From Coenobita brevimanus (Eukaryota; Arthropoda; Malacostraca; Decapoda; Coenobitidae), in assembly GCA_032717465.1 (NCBI GenBank), contig CM064632.1:23881965-23945964 (forward strand): a stretch of DNA of 64,000 nucleotides, in the 5' to 3' direction. Both the position numbers and the translations under genes were made by a program. This document shows positions 43,406 through 54,369 of the stretch, piece after piece (position 1 is the stretch's first letter; each line of letters opens with the position of its first letter). The notes below the pieces were generated by a model, which worked only from the letters and a program-made list of their open reading frames with translations, was not told the DNA's origin and searched no databases.

Positions 43406-46096
43406 AAGGAGAATATAAGAGAGTATGGAACAGTGGGTGCAAGGATTGTATGGGTGAGGATGAAAGTAGGTATACAAGCGTGGGCGATTGTATGTGTGTA
43501 TGCCCCGACAGAGGATCGAGTGGCAAGAGTGAAAGATGAGTTTTGGGCGAGTGTAGAAGCATGTATGGACAAGTTTGAGAGGAGCGAGAGAGTGCTGTTG
43601 ACTGGAGACATGAATGGCAAAGTTGGGAATGTACGAGTGGATGGAGTGGTTGGTCAATGGGGTGTGCCAGCTGACGTAGATGGGAATGGAAGTGCTTTGG
43701 TGGACATATGTGCTGGTAAGGGGTTGGCAATAGCCAACACCTACTTTCGGCATAAGATGATCCACTGGTACACATGGAGAGTAATGAGGAGGATGGATGG
43801 TGAACTTGTTGAACGAAAGGCAATGATAGACTACGTGTGTGTGGATGAGCGAATGAGAAGACAAGTGTTGGATGCAAGAGTGTGGAGAGGGTGGGGGAAT
43901 GGAGTCTTGGACCATCACTTAGTGATGGCCAAGGTAGAGCTGCAAAGAAAGTGGTTGAGGAGACGAAGGGGAAGACAGGAGGAAGCAACTCCTGTGAGAA
44001 GAGTGGAGAAATTGCAAGATAGTGAGAAAATGACAGAGTATAAGAGCATAGTGGAAGAAAGATTGGGAAGGTATGAGCTAGGGCAGATGGAAGGGGTGGA
44101 AGACGTATGTAAGATATTCACGGAAGAGATAGGCGCAGCGTGTGAGGCGGTTTGTGGAGTGAGGAGGAGATGCAAGGGTGTGCAAGGGACAGCATGGTGG
44201 AATGATGAGGTGAAACGAGCTGTGGAACAAAAGAAGAAGGCATATAGTGAATGGTTAGCGAGTAGAGGTAGGGGAGAAGATGAGAGAGAGAAGACAGAGG
44301 TATATGTGAGCAAGAGAAGGGAGGTTAAGAGACTGGTGAAGGAGAGTAAAAAGAAAGTGGATGAAGAGTTTGGGAGGAATCTGAGTGTGAAATGGAGGGA
44401 GAGTAAGAAATTGTTTTGGAAGGAGGTAAAGAAAGTAAGGCAGTGTGAAAGGGGAAATAGTAGGGGAGTGAAAAATAGGAATAATAGATTGTTGGTGGAG
44501 AAAAGAGAGAAATTGAGGAGATGGAAGGAGCACTTTGAGGATTTATTGAATGTAGAGAGTGAGAGCAGTGCAAGTATAAGTGGTTGGGGAATGGCTGGGA
44601 GAAGAAGAGATGAGAGGAGGGAGGAAGAGATCAGTAGGGTGGAAGTAGTGGAAGCGATGAAGAAGATTAAGTTGGGAAAGGCCCCAGGAATTGATGAAGT
44701 GTGTGGTGAAATGCTTAGGTATGGAGGTGAGATTGTTGTGGAGTGGATATGGAAGTTGTGTAGATTGGCTTGGGAAGAGGGAAGGGTTCCAGAGGACTGG
44801 AAATCAGGTATAATTGTTCCTTTATACAAAGGTAAAGGAGAGAGAGAAGTATGTGGTAACCATAGGGGTATTTGCCTACTTAGTGTGACTGGTAAAATAT
44901 ATGGTAGAATACTCATAGATAGGGTTAGGCATATGACAGAGGAGCTAGTTGGAGAAGAACAAGGGGGATTTAGGAAGGGAAAAGAGTGTGTAGATCAGAT
45001 ATTTGTTCTAAGATGTTTAGTGGAGAAGTATCTAGAGAAGGGAAGGAAAGTGTATGCTGCCTTCATGGACTTGGAGAAAGCTTATGACAGAATAGATAGG
45101 CAAGGTATGTGGAAGGTATTAAGAATATATGGAGTGGAGGGGAAATTGTTGAGTGCTGTGAAGAGTATGTACGAGGGAGCTAGGGCTGCGGTGCGAGTGG
45201 ATGGTGAGCTGAGTGAGTTCTTTGATCTCAATGTGGGACTGAAACAGGGTTGTGTGATGTCTCCATGGCTGTTTAATATATACATGGACGGGGTTGTAAA
45301 GGAGGTGCAGGGTAGGGCAGTGGATGTGGGGGTGGCTCTAATGAATGAGGGTGAGATTTGGAAGCTTACGGTGTTGCTGTTTGCTGATGATACAGTACTG
45401 TTGAGTGAAGATGATTGGGAGTTGCAAGGTTTGGTGAATGAATTTGGGACAGTGTGTAGGAGGTGGAATCTGAAAGTTAATGTAAACAAAAGTAAAGTTA
45501 TGGTGTTTGAGAGGAATGAAGTCACAGAGTGTGCAGTGAGGTTGGATGGTGAGGATATGGAGAATGTGAGTGCATTCAAGTACTTGGGTAGTGTGATGAG
45601 TAGGGATGGAACTTTGGGGGATGAAGTGCGTGAAAGGGTACAGCAGGGAAGGAAGGTTGTTGGTACACTGAAAGCAGTGATGAGAAATAGGGAGGTGAGT
45701 ATGGAAGTTAAGAAGTCACTGCATGATAGTATTGTGATCCCTACCCTGACGTATGGAAGCGAGGCATGGACCTTGCAAGAGGGGAACAAGTCAAGAGTGA
45801 GAGCAGTGGAAATGAGTTACTTGAGAGGAGCATGTGGAGTGACGTGGAGGGACAGGTTGACGAATGAAGAATTGAAGGAACCCTGTGGGGTGGATGTGGA
45901 TGTGGTTGAGAAGATCAGGAGAAATACACTGAGGTGGTTTGGACATGTGAAGAGAATGGAGAATGAAAGACTGACTAAGAGGGTGTATGTAGGTGAGGTG
46001 GAGGGAGGGAGAGGGACAGGTAGACCGAGGATGAGGTGGAGGGATGGAGTTGAGAGGTATATGAGGGAGGGGGGTGTTGAGTTGGGGGGAGGGTAG
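43406..46096 (+). CDS. RTE endonuclease-reverse transcriptase (5'-disrupted)
   Basis: Open from after the TGA at 43403 to 46096; counting from 43433 it has 887 residues. Residues 20-165 hold the rest of the EEP endonuclease: VYAPTED, GDMNGKVG (about 57), MIDYVCVDERM (about 130), DHHLV (about 159). A Lys/Glu-rich linker follows (170-400). The RT spans about 410-700: GKAPGID, PLYKGKG...NHRGI, QGGFRKGK, AFMDLEKAYDR (542), LKQGCVMSPWLFNIYMD, LLFADDTVLL (Asp pair near 650). The C-terminus has RWFGHVKRM. Nicking and RT activities would support target-primed reverse transcription. The intact Asp pair and length suggest recent activity, but without the N-terminal Asn and Glu motifs in frame this copy is not autonomous. 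Confidence 0.9.
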   Translation, partial: KENIREYGTVGARIVWVRMKVGIQAWAIVCVYAPTEDRVARVKDEFWASVEACMDKFERSERVLLTGDMNGKVGNVRVDGVVGQWGVPADVDGNGSALVDICAGKGLAIANTYFRHKMIHWYTWRVMRRMDGELVERKAMIDYVCVDERMRRQVLDARVWRGWGNGVLDHHLVMAKVELQRKWLRRRRGRQEEATPVRRVEKLQDSEKMTEYKSIVEERLGRYELGQMEGVEDVCKIFTEEIGAACEAVCGVRRRCKGVQGTAWWNDEVKRAVEQKKKAYSEWLASRGRGEDEREKTEVYVSKRREVKRLVKESKKKVDEEFGRNLSVKWRESKKLFWKEVKKVRQCERGNSRGVKNRNNRLLVEKREKLRRWKEHFEDLLNVESESSASISGWGMAGRRRDERREEEISRVEVVEAMKKIKLGKAPGIDEVCGEMLRYGGEIVVEWIWKLCRLAWEEGRVPEDWKSGIIVPLYKGKGEREVCGNHRGICLLSVTGKIYGRILIDRVRHMTEELVGEEQGGFRKGKECVDQIFVLRCLVEKYLEKGRKVYAAFMDLEKAYDRIDRQGMWKVLRIYGVEGKLLSAVKSMYEGARAAVRVDGELSEFFDLNVGLKQGCVMSPWLFNIYMDGVVKEVQGRAVDVGVALMNEGEIWKLTVLLFADDTVLLSEDDWELQGLVNEFGTVCRRWNLKVNVNKSKVMVFERNEVTECAVRLDGEDMENVSAFKYLGSVMSRDGTLGDEVRERVQQGRKVVGTLKAVMRNREVSMEVKKSLHDSIVIPTLTYGSEAWTLQEGNKSRVRAVEMSYLRGACGVTWRDRLTNEELKEPCGVDVDVVEKIRRNTLRWFGHVKRMENERLTKRVYVGEVEGGRGTGRPRMRWRDGVERYMREGGVELGGG

Positions 46097-46196
46097 TCAA
46101 ATGGTGGGTGACAGAGTGACTTGGAGGCGTTTTGTCTGCGGCCACCCTTTGCGGGATTAGGGCGTCGGGCTATAGATAGATAGATAAATAGATAGA

Positions 46197-46215
46197 TTTT
46201 TACGACATGTCGGCG
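46197..46215 (-). mobile_element. SINE-1 remainder after RTE insertion
   Basis: TTTTTACGACATGTCGGCG continues the SINE-1 body from 43009. The tRNA-like head is missing, so the SINE was already 5'-truncated. Confidence 0.8.
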
Positions 46216-46879
46216 TACACCCCCTCCTCTCCGTTCACCCCTTGTCCCCTCTTATATCCTTCTCCCCTCCTTGTGTCGCTTTCACTCCAACCTTTCCATG
46301 TGATCGGTTTATAGAGCAGAACACAAAAATCGGGTTATTACAGAGGCTACTCCAGGTACAACAGATCTACAGACATGTGGGTGAGATGTGAGCTGTCCTA
46401 AACATTTAAATGATGCACCATAAGCCACTATGCACTACAAGTCGTCGAATTATTTTCTTGGAAGAAGTGATTTGAGACCACTCAGTGAGCGAAGTGCTCA
46501 TAGCGTATTATTTAATAAGAAAACTGCTGTGAAAGAAAGCGTTTTGATGGATAACCATCCCACCAGTTTTGTGTTGTGACACAAGACTGAGGTTGTGGCA
46601 CAGACATACTAGTAAGTAGTAGTTACGTGTAATGTGCGTAAGTTCTGTATTCATATGTAATGTTTGGCACATTGTGTACCACCAACGTATTATAATAAAA
46701 CTGCTTTCCTGTCTCGAAGAAGATCCAAGAGATCTTGCTGGCAGCAGCCTTTGATGTGCCGCATCCTGGAAATGCCATCTCTTGAAGCCCCGAACCACCC
46801 AATGCAACCAGAAAAACCTTTGGCCTTACCTTGCATTTACACAAATACATTACCACACAGCCATCCTGCCATTTATACA
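46216..46879. other. No gene seen
   Basis: C/T-rich at first (to about 46300), then AT-rich. No coding, tRNA or element boundary recognised. Confidence 0.45.
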
Positions 46880-47424
46880 CACACACACACACACACACAC
46901 ATACACACAGACACACAACTCGCTCGCTCGCTCAGGTTGCAGGACATGAAGGCCTGGACATCGCAAGTTTATTTTTTTATATAAGATCTATTCACTTTTG
47001 TTTCGAACGATGCCATATGAATTTACCCAGCACATTAGGTGATATTTCTCTGTGAGAGATATTGGCGGGTGAAAGATGTGGGAATTAACAGTCTGATGCG
47101 TCAACAACCAAGAACTCTTTTACCTCAGTAAAATTATAGCTGACAAACCGGGTGTGCCACAGCCTCGTCTCATGACTGGTTTATTAACAGGTGTCATGGA
47201 CGCTGGGAATAGCGGGTGGGTATGTGAAGGGTGAAATCATCGTGTATGACTGGATGGGACTTGCAGCTCTGATCACCGATGAACGGGAGAGGAGTAAGTG
47301 TAATATGCTAAATATGCTCAGGAAGATGTGGTACAATGCCTCATATGCCACCTAGAATATGAACATAGTCAGCAGTCACTTTCTATGGAATTCATTATTT
47401 TCTCCATTTCCAGATTTCTCCTTC

Positions 47425-47622
<198 letters not shown>

Positions 47623-47657
47623 CACACGTTCTCCTCCCTTCCGCTCTCCATCTGTCC

Positions 47658-47689
<32 letters not shown>

Positions 47690-48034
47690 CTCCATTTCTC
47701 TCTTACCATTATCTCCTCTTTTCTATCCTTCTCCACTTCTCCGCATTTCTATTCTCTATCCCTCTCTCAGTATCTCACTTTCTCATCTCTCTCCATCCCT
47801 GGATTTCTCCTCTCTCCTCCTTTCCCCTGTCCACTCAGTTCGGTCCAAGACGCAATGAATAATCATGGTAACACAACGCCTCCCACGAGAACTTACTCTC
47901 ACTCATGGTGTCCCACCTACACACACACACACACACACACACAGCCAAACCATAATACAGCAACCACTCCATCACATTATCCTTCCTGAATATTAATACT
48001 TACTATCTCTAAGCGTTTTTTTAATGACTATACT

Positions 48035-48245
48035 CTATTTTCCTTAAATTTACCCAGACTCTTGGCGTTTTGCTGTTTGTTTCACGTAGCTCAGTGGTAG
48101 AAAAAAACAATTCTACTGCTCAGCATCATCTTCATAGCATTTCTTCGTGACTAACACCACATTCTGTTGTTAAACTCTTGTACATCAGTTCAGGATGCAG
48201 AGATGACAAATTTAGGCCAAATTAAAGTGAAACTATTAATGCCCA
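48035..48245 (+). repeat. DR200 repeat in copy A
   Basis: TTAAATTTACCCAGACTCTTGGCG...CACGTAGCTCAGTGGTAGAAAA...TTCTTCGTGACTAACACC...GGATGCAGAGATGACAAAT. Confidence 0.7.
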
Positions 48246-48287
48246 CATAAACAGCCACACCAACACCACAACGCTGCAGCTACCCCA

Positions 48288-48333
<46 letters not shown>

Positions 48334-48688
48334 TTGCAAATATTAATACTTTCTTGCTCTTTACTTTTTTTAAGATAAGGAGAGTGCCTCTGTAGTGAAG
48401 CGCTCCGTAAAGGCTGTATCTAACCCATACAGTTCAAAACATCCATCTTATATGGGTGATGGGATATAAAGCAACGACGACAATGATGATACTGAATATT
48501 AAATAAATCACAGAAATGCTTACAGTATCTCTTTTATTTTACACACCTAGCCTGCACCATCTAAACAAACAGTATACCTGCGACCAACTGAAAGACATAC
48601 AAAAGCACATACTCTGAAAAATACATACATGCACAGACACAAAGCACAGACCAGCTCACCGCAACACTCACACACACACACACACACA

Positions 48689-48746
<58 letters not shown>

Positions 48747-48791
48747 ACAGAACATAAAGGCCTGGATAATATATCTTATACATTATCTATA

Positions 48792-48796
<5 letters not shown>

Positions 48797-48868
<72 letters not shown>
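48797..48868. repeat. (TA)n microsatellite
   Basis: About 72 bp of TA, then TGTATGTATG. Absent from copy A. Confidence 0.95.
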
Positions 48869-48881
<13 letters not shown>

Positions 48882-48929
48882 GCGTGTATGATTTATTCAC
48901 TTTTGTTTCGAACGATGCCATATGAATTT

Positions 48930-48937
48930 ATTACGTA
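48930..48937. repeat. Target-site duplication, left, of LINE-C
   Basis: ATTACGTA, repeated at 50592-50599 right after the A-rich tail. Confidence 0.8.
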
Positions 48938-50591
48938 AATAATACTTTTTTGCTACTTTTTTAAAGATACCTCCTTTCCTGATTGACACAAGATACGTAC
49001 AAGCTGTATTACAGAATCTATCAGCAGACAAAGCCACTGGTCCAGATGAAATTCCTTCAATAGTACTTAAAAATTGCTCCTCAGTGTTGGCTCCTGTATT
49101 AGCAAAATTTTTCCGCTTATGCATCCGTACCTCAATTTTTCCAGCCCCTTGGAAAGAAGCAAATATCCATCCTGTTCCTAAAAGGGAGGCAACTTCTGAT
49201 CCATTAAATTATAGACCAGTTGCAATAACTTCCGTTCTCGGTAAAGTTTTTGACACTAATTAACAAACACATAGCCAAGCATCTAAAAATCAAGAAATTG
49301 ATCAATGATCGGCAGTATGGATTTAGACAGGAACGTTCAACTGTAGATATTCTTTGCCTTCTTGCCCATCAGATTAACAAAACAATAGACCAACACGGGG
49401 AAACACACAGAGTAGCACTTGATATTTCAAAAGCATTTGACAGAGTATGGCACCGGGCCTTATTGTCTAAGATGTCACACTATGGCCTTGCATCACTGGT
49501 TCCTCTAATTTCTTCTTACCTTCAATTGTAGAAAAATACGGGTCATGGTAGATGGAATTTATTCTCAGTTTCATTCCAAAAAATGCTGGCGTACCTCAGG
49601 GATCAGTTTTGGCGCCAACCCTCTTTCTCATACATATAAATGATCTCCTATCTGTCACTCACAACCCAATACACTCTTATGCTGATGACTCGACCCTTCA
49701 TAGTTCTTTCACATTTAGTACCTCCTTTACACAATTTGATATTATAAATTCCCAAATAAACACAGCAATTTTTCTGAACCAGGACCTTTCTAAAATTAAT
49801 CAATGGGGACAAAAAAATCTGGTCTCATTTAATGCTCAGAAAACTAAATACATTAATTTCTCCAATAAAAAGAATCCCACAAACTCTCACATAATTTTAA
49901 ATGAGGTCAGTATTCCCATATCCACTACAATTGATATCCTAGGTGTTACTCTAAACCCCAACCTAAGCTGAACAGCTTATGTTAAATCCCTTGCTAAAAA
50001 TGCTTCTAAAAAACTGGGACTTAAGTACAGAGTTCGTGAGTTCTTCACTGACGAGCAGATGGCCACAATATACAAAAGTCATGTGCGTTCTCAGATCGAG
50101 TACTGTTCACCACTGTGGAATGGATGTGGAGCGGTTGCATTGAGGCAGTTGGACAAAATTCAAAATAACGCCATTAGATTAATCAATAATCCTGCCATAA
50201 CGCAGGACCTTCCTCCATTATCAGTACGTAGAGATGTTGCTTCTTTAGCACTATTTTATGGATATTTTTACCTTAAGTGCTCTAACGAACTGGCTTCAGT
50301 TGTGCCTCCCCTTCACATTTTCTCCCGAAATACTCGGGCAGCTGGGAGCGCCCATGAATTCACACTCTCTCCCACAATGCAGAACCTCTGTTTATCAAAA
50401 TTCATTTATCCCCAGAACTACTACTCTCTGGAACTCACTTCCTGGGAGTTGCTTCCCACATACATTTAATCCTCTCAATTTTAAATCCAATTGTTATAAG
50501 TATTTTATGAATGGAGGATGCCTTTAGGCAAACGGACTTATTTTTTTTCCTTTGTTTTTCCTTCCTCCATTCATTATCAAATAAAAAAAAA
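48938..50591 (+). mobile_element. LINE-C (CR1/Jockey-like), 5'-truncated
   Basis: Bracketed by ATTACGTA at 48930-48937 and 50592-50599. Copy A of the duplication lacks the insert (GAATTTACCCAGCACATTAGG). The element holds most of RT, a 3' UTR and an A-rich tail (50580-50591). It differs from LINE-B throughout, so it is a separate family. Confidence 0.9.
48962..50470 (+). pseudogene. LINE-C reverse transcriptase, frameshifted
   Basis: Successive frames read: 48962 onward LSADKATGPDEIPSIVLKNC...NYRPVAITSVLGKVFD, a shift near 49252, then 49253-49531 with YGFRQERSTVDILCLLAH and ALDISKAFDRVWHRAL. A stop lies near 49531. 49552-49971 carries NAGVPQGSVLAPTLFLIHINDLL and HSYADDSTLHSS (Asp pair intact). 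A stop at 49969 is followed by 50059-50469 with MATIYKSHVRSQIEYCSPLWNG and NNAIRLINNPAIT. At least three lesions make it inactive. Confidence 0.85.
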
Positions 50592-50599
50592 ATTACGTA
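50592..50599. repeat. Target-site duplication, right, of LINE-C
   Basis: ATTACGTA; copy B sequence resumes with CATTAAGGGATAT. Confidence 0.8.
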
Positions 50600-50942
50600 C
50601 ATTAAGGGATATTTCCCTATGAAGGACATTGGCGGCTGGAAGGTGTGGGAATTATGAGTCTGCTGCGTCAACAACCAAGAACTCTTTCACCTCAGTCGAA
50701 AATAATAGCTGATAAACCAGGCATGCCACAGTCTCGTCTCATGACTGTTTTATTAACAGGTGTGACGGACGCATTGAACACAGGGTAGATATGTGAAGGG
50801 TGAAATCCTCGTGTATGACTGGATAGGACTTGCAGCTCAGATCATCGAGGAACAGGAGAAGAGCGGGCGTAATATGCTAAATTTGCTCAGGAAGATGTGG
50901 TACGATGCCCCATATGCAACCTTCAATATGAAGATAGCAGTC

Positions 50943-50990
<48 letters not shown>

Positions 50991-51349
50991 CCCTTCTTAA
51001 TCTCTCCCCTCTTGCTGTCTCCATTTCTCTCCAACAGTATTCCCTCTCTTCCATCCCTCTCCTCTTCTCTGCAACTCTTTTGTCTCTGTCCCTCTCTCAA
51101 TTTCTCATTTCTCATCTTTCTTCATATCTGAATTCATCCTCTCTCCTCCTTTCCCGTATCCACTCTGTTAGGTCCATGACGCAATGAATAATCAAGGTAA
51201 CACAACGCCTCCCACGAGAACTCACTCCCACTCATACTGTCCCACCTACACACACACACACACACACAACCAAGCCACAATACTGCAACCACTCCCACAC
51301 ATATTATCCTTCCTGAATAATAATACGATCTCTAGGTGGTGTTATAATG

Positions 51350-51560
51350 ATTGTGCTTTATTTTCCTTAAATTTGCCGCAATTCTTTTATTGTTTCACGT
51401 GGCTTAGTGACAGAAAAAAAAAAAAAAAAACAATCCTACGGTTCACCATCCTTTCCAGAGCACTTCTTCGTAACTAACATCATATTCTATTGTTAAATTC
51501 TTGTTGCACATCAGCATTCAGGATGGAGAGATAACAAATTTAGGACAAGTTAAAGTGAAA
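51350..51560 (+). repeat. DR200 repeat in copy B
   Basis: Collinear with 48035-48245; contains an A run of about 18 at 51415-51431. Confidence 0.7.
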
Positions 51561-51615
51561 ATAGTAATGCTCATTTACATAGCCACACCAACACCATAAT
51601 GCAGCAGCGACCTCA

Positions 51616-51616
<1 letters not shown>

Positions 51617-51703
<87 letters not shown>
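51617..51703. repeat. (CA)n microsatellite
   Basis: About 87 bp of CA with one CGCG interruption. Confidence 0.95.
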
Positions 51704-51707
<4 letters not shown>

Positions 51708-51837
51708 TTTGTAAATATTAATACTTTCTTGCTATTTACTCTTTTTTAAAGCAAAGGATAGTGCCTTTGTTGTGAAGGGCTCCATAAAAGCTGCATCTAA
51801 CCCCTCCAGTTCAAAACATCCATCGGGAAATAGAGTA

Positions 51838-51912
51838 ACGACGACGACGACGACGACGACACCGACGACGACAACACCGACGACGACGACGAAGACGACG
51901 ATGATGATGATG
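51838..51912. repeat. (CGA)n/(TGA)n trinucleotide array
   Basis: ACGACGACG with CACCGACG variants, then GATGATGATG. Copy A has only ACGACGACAATGATGATAC, so it expanded after duplication. Confidence 0.9.
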
Positions 51913-52092
51913 CTTCTGCTACTGAATATGAAATAAATCACAGAAATTTTTACTGCATCGCTTTTAATTTACAGACATAGCCTGCACCGTCCAAACAAAC
52001 AGCATACATGTAACCAACTGAGAGACGTACAAAAGCACATACTCTAAAAAATACATACATGCATATACACAGAGTAGAGACCAGCTCTCTGC

Positions 52093-52093
<1 letters not shown>

Positions 52094-52130
<37 letters not shown>

Positions 52131-52185
52131 TACATACACACCATGACAGAGAGAGAGAGAGAGAGAGAGAGAGGATACAGGTAGT

Positions 52186-52222
<37 letters not shown>
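52094..52222. repeat. (CA)n, (GA)n and (TG)n cluster
   Basis: CA at 52094-52127, GA at 52147-52172, TG at 52187-52222. Confidence 0.9.
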
Positions 52223-52223
<1 letters not shown>

Positions 52224-52393
52224 AAATAGCTGTGAAATTACCGGATTTTATTATACGAAAATTGTATGTGTATATCTGCGCAATTATGTGTGTATATACG
52301 TCCATGTATGTGTGTGAGAGACTGTGTGGCGATAGAGAGCAACAGTGTGCATGTGTAAGTGTAAGCTGTGAGTGTGCCTATGTATACGGTTCG

Positions 52394-52560
52394 CTTCACA
52401 CGAGCGGTTTTTTCCCGCGCGGTAGTATGGCCGCGCGGGTGGGTGTACAAGAGGCATGTCTTCACACGAGCGGTTTTTTCCCGCGCGGTAGTATGGCCGC
52501 GCGGGTGGGTATACAAGAGGCATGTCTTCACATCAGCGGTTTTTTCCCGCGCGGTTCGTA
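52394..52560. repeat. 66-bp tandem triplication of the left transposon end
   Basis: CTTCACACGAGCGGTTTTTT followed by CCCGCGCGGTAGTATGGCCGCGCGGG starts at 52394 and 52460, and in a partial third copy (CTTCACATCAGCGG) at 52526. The terminal inverted repeat itself has been multiplied. Confidence 0.9.
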
Positions 52561-52607
52561 TGCAGCAGTGCACAGAATACCTCTCAGTTTGTCGGTGTTT
52601 GCTCGAG

Positions 52608-52907
52608 ATGGAGGACGTAAAGAAGAGAGTGATTTATGTGTACTTAATGAACAAGGTGTTAAAAAAGAAGAGACAACGTAAATGGTGGACCCACCCAATA
52701 AACAGCTCTAGGCTCCTTCAAGGAGCATTCTACACGATATATTCTGAGCTGAAAGATGATGAAGAAAAGTTCTTCAATTATTTTCGCATGTCATCTCCTA
52801 CATTTGAAGAACTTGTGAGCAAACTGAAAGATGGTATTATAAGGCAAGACACAGTTATGAGGTCATCCATTTCTCCTGAAGAAGCTGTTGCACTGACTGT
52901 GAGGTAA
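52608..52907 (+). pseudogene. HARBI1-like transposase, N-terminal exon only
   Basis: From the ATG at 52608, 99 codons: a Lys/Arg-rich start, RKWWTHPINSSRLLQGAFYT, YSELKDDEEKFFNYFRMSSPTFEELVSKL, RSSISPEEAVALTVR. This is the N-terminal region typical of HARBI1-family DDE nucleases before the catalytic core. The frame ends TGTGAG|GTAAGT, a consensus splice donor, so TAA is probably intronic and the protein once continued on a further exon. No DDE core follows before the right end at 53418. The upstream extension to 52368 runs through the end repeat and is not coding. Confidence 0.8.
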
Positions 52908-53418
52908 GTGTAAGTGTAAGGTAAATGAAAAAGTAATATGTAGCACAGTAACTTTATTTGCCTTTATACAGGTAAAGGGGAAGTGGAACTGATTTGCAAT
53001 GGTTATGCATGAGAAAGTAATTCCGTTGAACATGGAAAGTGGGAGTGATGAAAGTATATACCCGCATGAATAGTAAAAAAAAATAAGTAAATGAATTAAT
53101 CTATATCCATATAATTATGACAGGTAATTATATACCTGATTGAAAAATGACAGCAGAAGAGCGGCACACCACCTCTGCCACAGATGAACCACGACTGCCG
53201 CTCGGGGAAAAACCGCCCGTCTGAAGGGCTCCATAGACTTCTAGAGTATTCCAAACCGCCTGCCGCCGCGCGGGTTGGCAGTGCACGCGGCTGGTAAATC
53301 ATTGCCGCGCGCGAATTAAGCCGCGCGGGCAGGGTGTTAAGGGCCTCATTGAACTTCATTGATTTCTAAACCGCGCGGGAAAACCGCGCGGGAAAAAAAC
53401 GCTCGTGTGAAGCTAGCC

Positions 53419-54369
53419 TACAAGTGTGACTGTGCTGGAATGTATATACACAACGGGTGCGGAGTATCGCCGTGTATGCATCAAAGTTAATATTGTCGCT
53501 TAAATGTTTGTGTCTTAATATGGCTGTGTATGTAAGCGATACTCTGTTGTAGGTAAAGGATCCTACCAGGTAGGGGTGGTGGGAGACAGACTCACACACA
53601 CAAACACAGACTCTCTCTCTCTCTCTCTCTCTCTCACCTCGTCATCAGCAGCAGTATCATTTTCTCTTTTACATCTGTGGGTCAGCTCTAATGTGAGAAT
53701 ATCCCTGGCAAGAGGCACGGTGGGTTTTGTTAAGAGCATCGGAGCAGTGATGAAAATTCTCGGGAGGCCATAACCATCGCTAAGTTTACGGTATAAAGAA
53801 CATAAGGAATCTGTGTGTCAGGGAAAAATATTGTTTCATCCCTTATCCTACGTCCTTCACCTCAAAGGGTTAATAGCTCGTACAACTAGTTGACATAAAT
53901 ACGAGTATAAGCCTTCCTTCTTTTTTTTCCCCTTCTTCCTCCTCCTCCTCCTCTTCTTTTTGTTCATGTTCTTTTTCATACCTAATCTTAACTTGCGGTG
54001 AGGTGGCCGAAAACCCACTGACGACTTCCTTCGACCTTCGTTTATGCTAAGCGTCTGCGTCGAGGTACAGTACATATGCATGCGGGTGGTAGGAGAGTTT
54101 CTAAAAGCACTTACAAAGTCGCGATACACTAACAGCTGAATTGAAGTGGGTTTATGGGCACTTCTACAGGCTTATGGCGGAAGTAACCAGATTCATACAA
54201 TGGTCACACATCCTCCGAGCGATATAGTAGGTGGCGTTGGGATTTACCAAAGATATGGATTTGGGCACAAGTTGATGCTGGGAGTGCGCTGAAGGTGTTA
54301 CGACTATTAAATGTGCAAGGCGACGGGTGTAATACTGTACTTGTGTCTTCAGTTGCATTCTCTCTGCTC
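53419..54369. other. No gene seen
   Basis: A (CT)n run at 53611-53635 and a CTTC-rich patch at 53910-53960. Remaining sequence is unassigned. Confidence 0.45.

Larger units (their letters stand above)
43010..46196 (+). mobile_element. RTE-type LINE, near full-length, inserted in SINE-1
   Basis: About 3.2 kb: a 5' leader, one long protein (endonuclease plus RT) and a (GATA)n tail at 46172-46196. It lies inside a minus-strand SINE-1, whose two parts join as GGGGGTA/TTTTTACGAC. No long target duplication is visible. Lesions are limited to one frameshift and one stop near the start of the protein, so this is the youngest RTE copy here. Confidence 0.95.
48746..52130 (+). repeat. Tandem segmental duplication, copy B
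   Basis: Second copy of the 46880-48745 unit. It differs by a (TA)n expansion (48797-48868), a LINE-C insertion (48938-50591), a shorter CT tract and a (CGA)n expansion (51838-51900). Minus the LINE it is about 1.7 kb. The shared blocks look roughly 85-90% identical by eye. Confidence 0.85.
52388..53418 (+). mobile_element. PIF/Harbinger transposon, internally deleted
   Basis: The ends are inverted: the left starts GGTTCGCTTCACACGAGCGG and the right, reverse-complemented, starts GGCTAGCTTCACACGAGCGT. Both continue into TTTTTTCCCGCGCGG. The 3-bp TAC at 52385-52387 and 53419-53421 fits the 3-bp duplications of PIF/Harbinger, though TWA is more usual. The 1,031-bp body keeps only the first exon of a HARBI1-like transposase. 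CCGCGCGG words make both ends self-complementary. Confidence 0.8.

Noticed and set aside
43331..45789. Minus-strand frames of 195-333 aa over the RTE element
   Set aside because: Antisense shadows of the 887-codon RTE frame.
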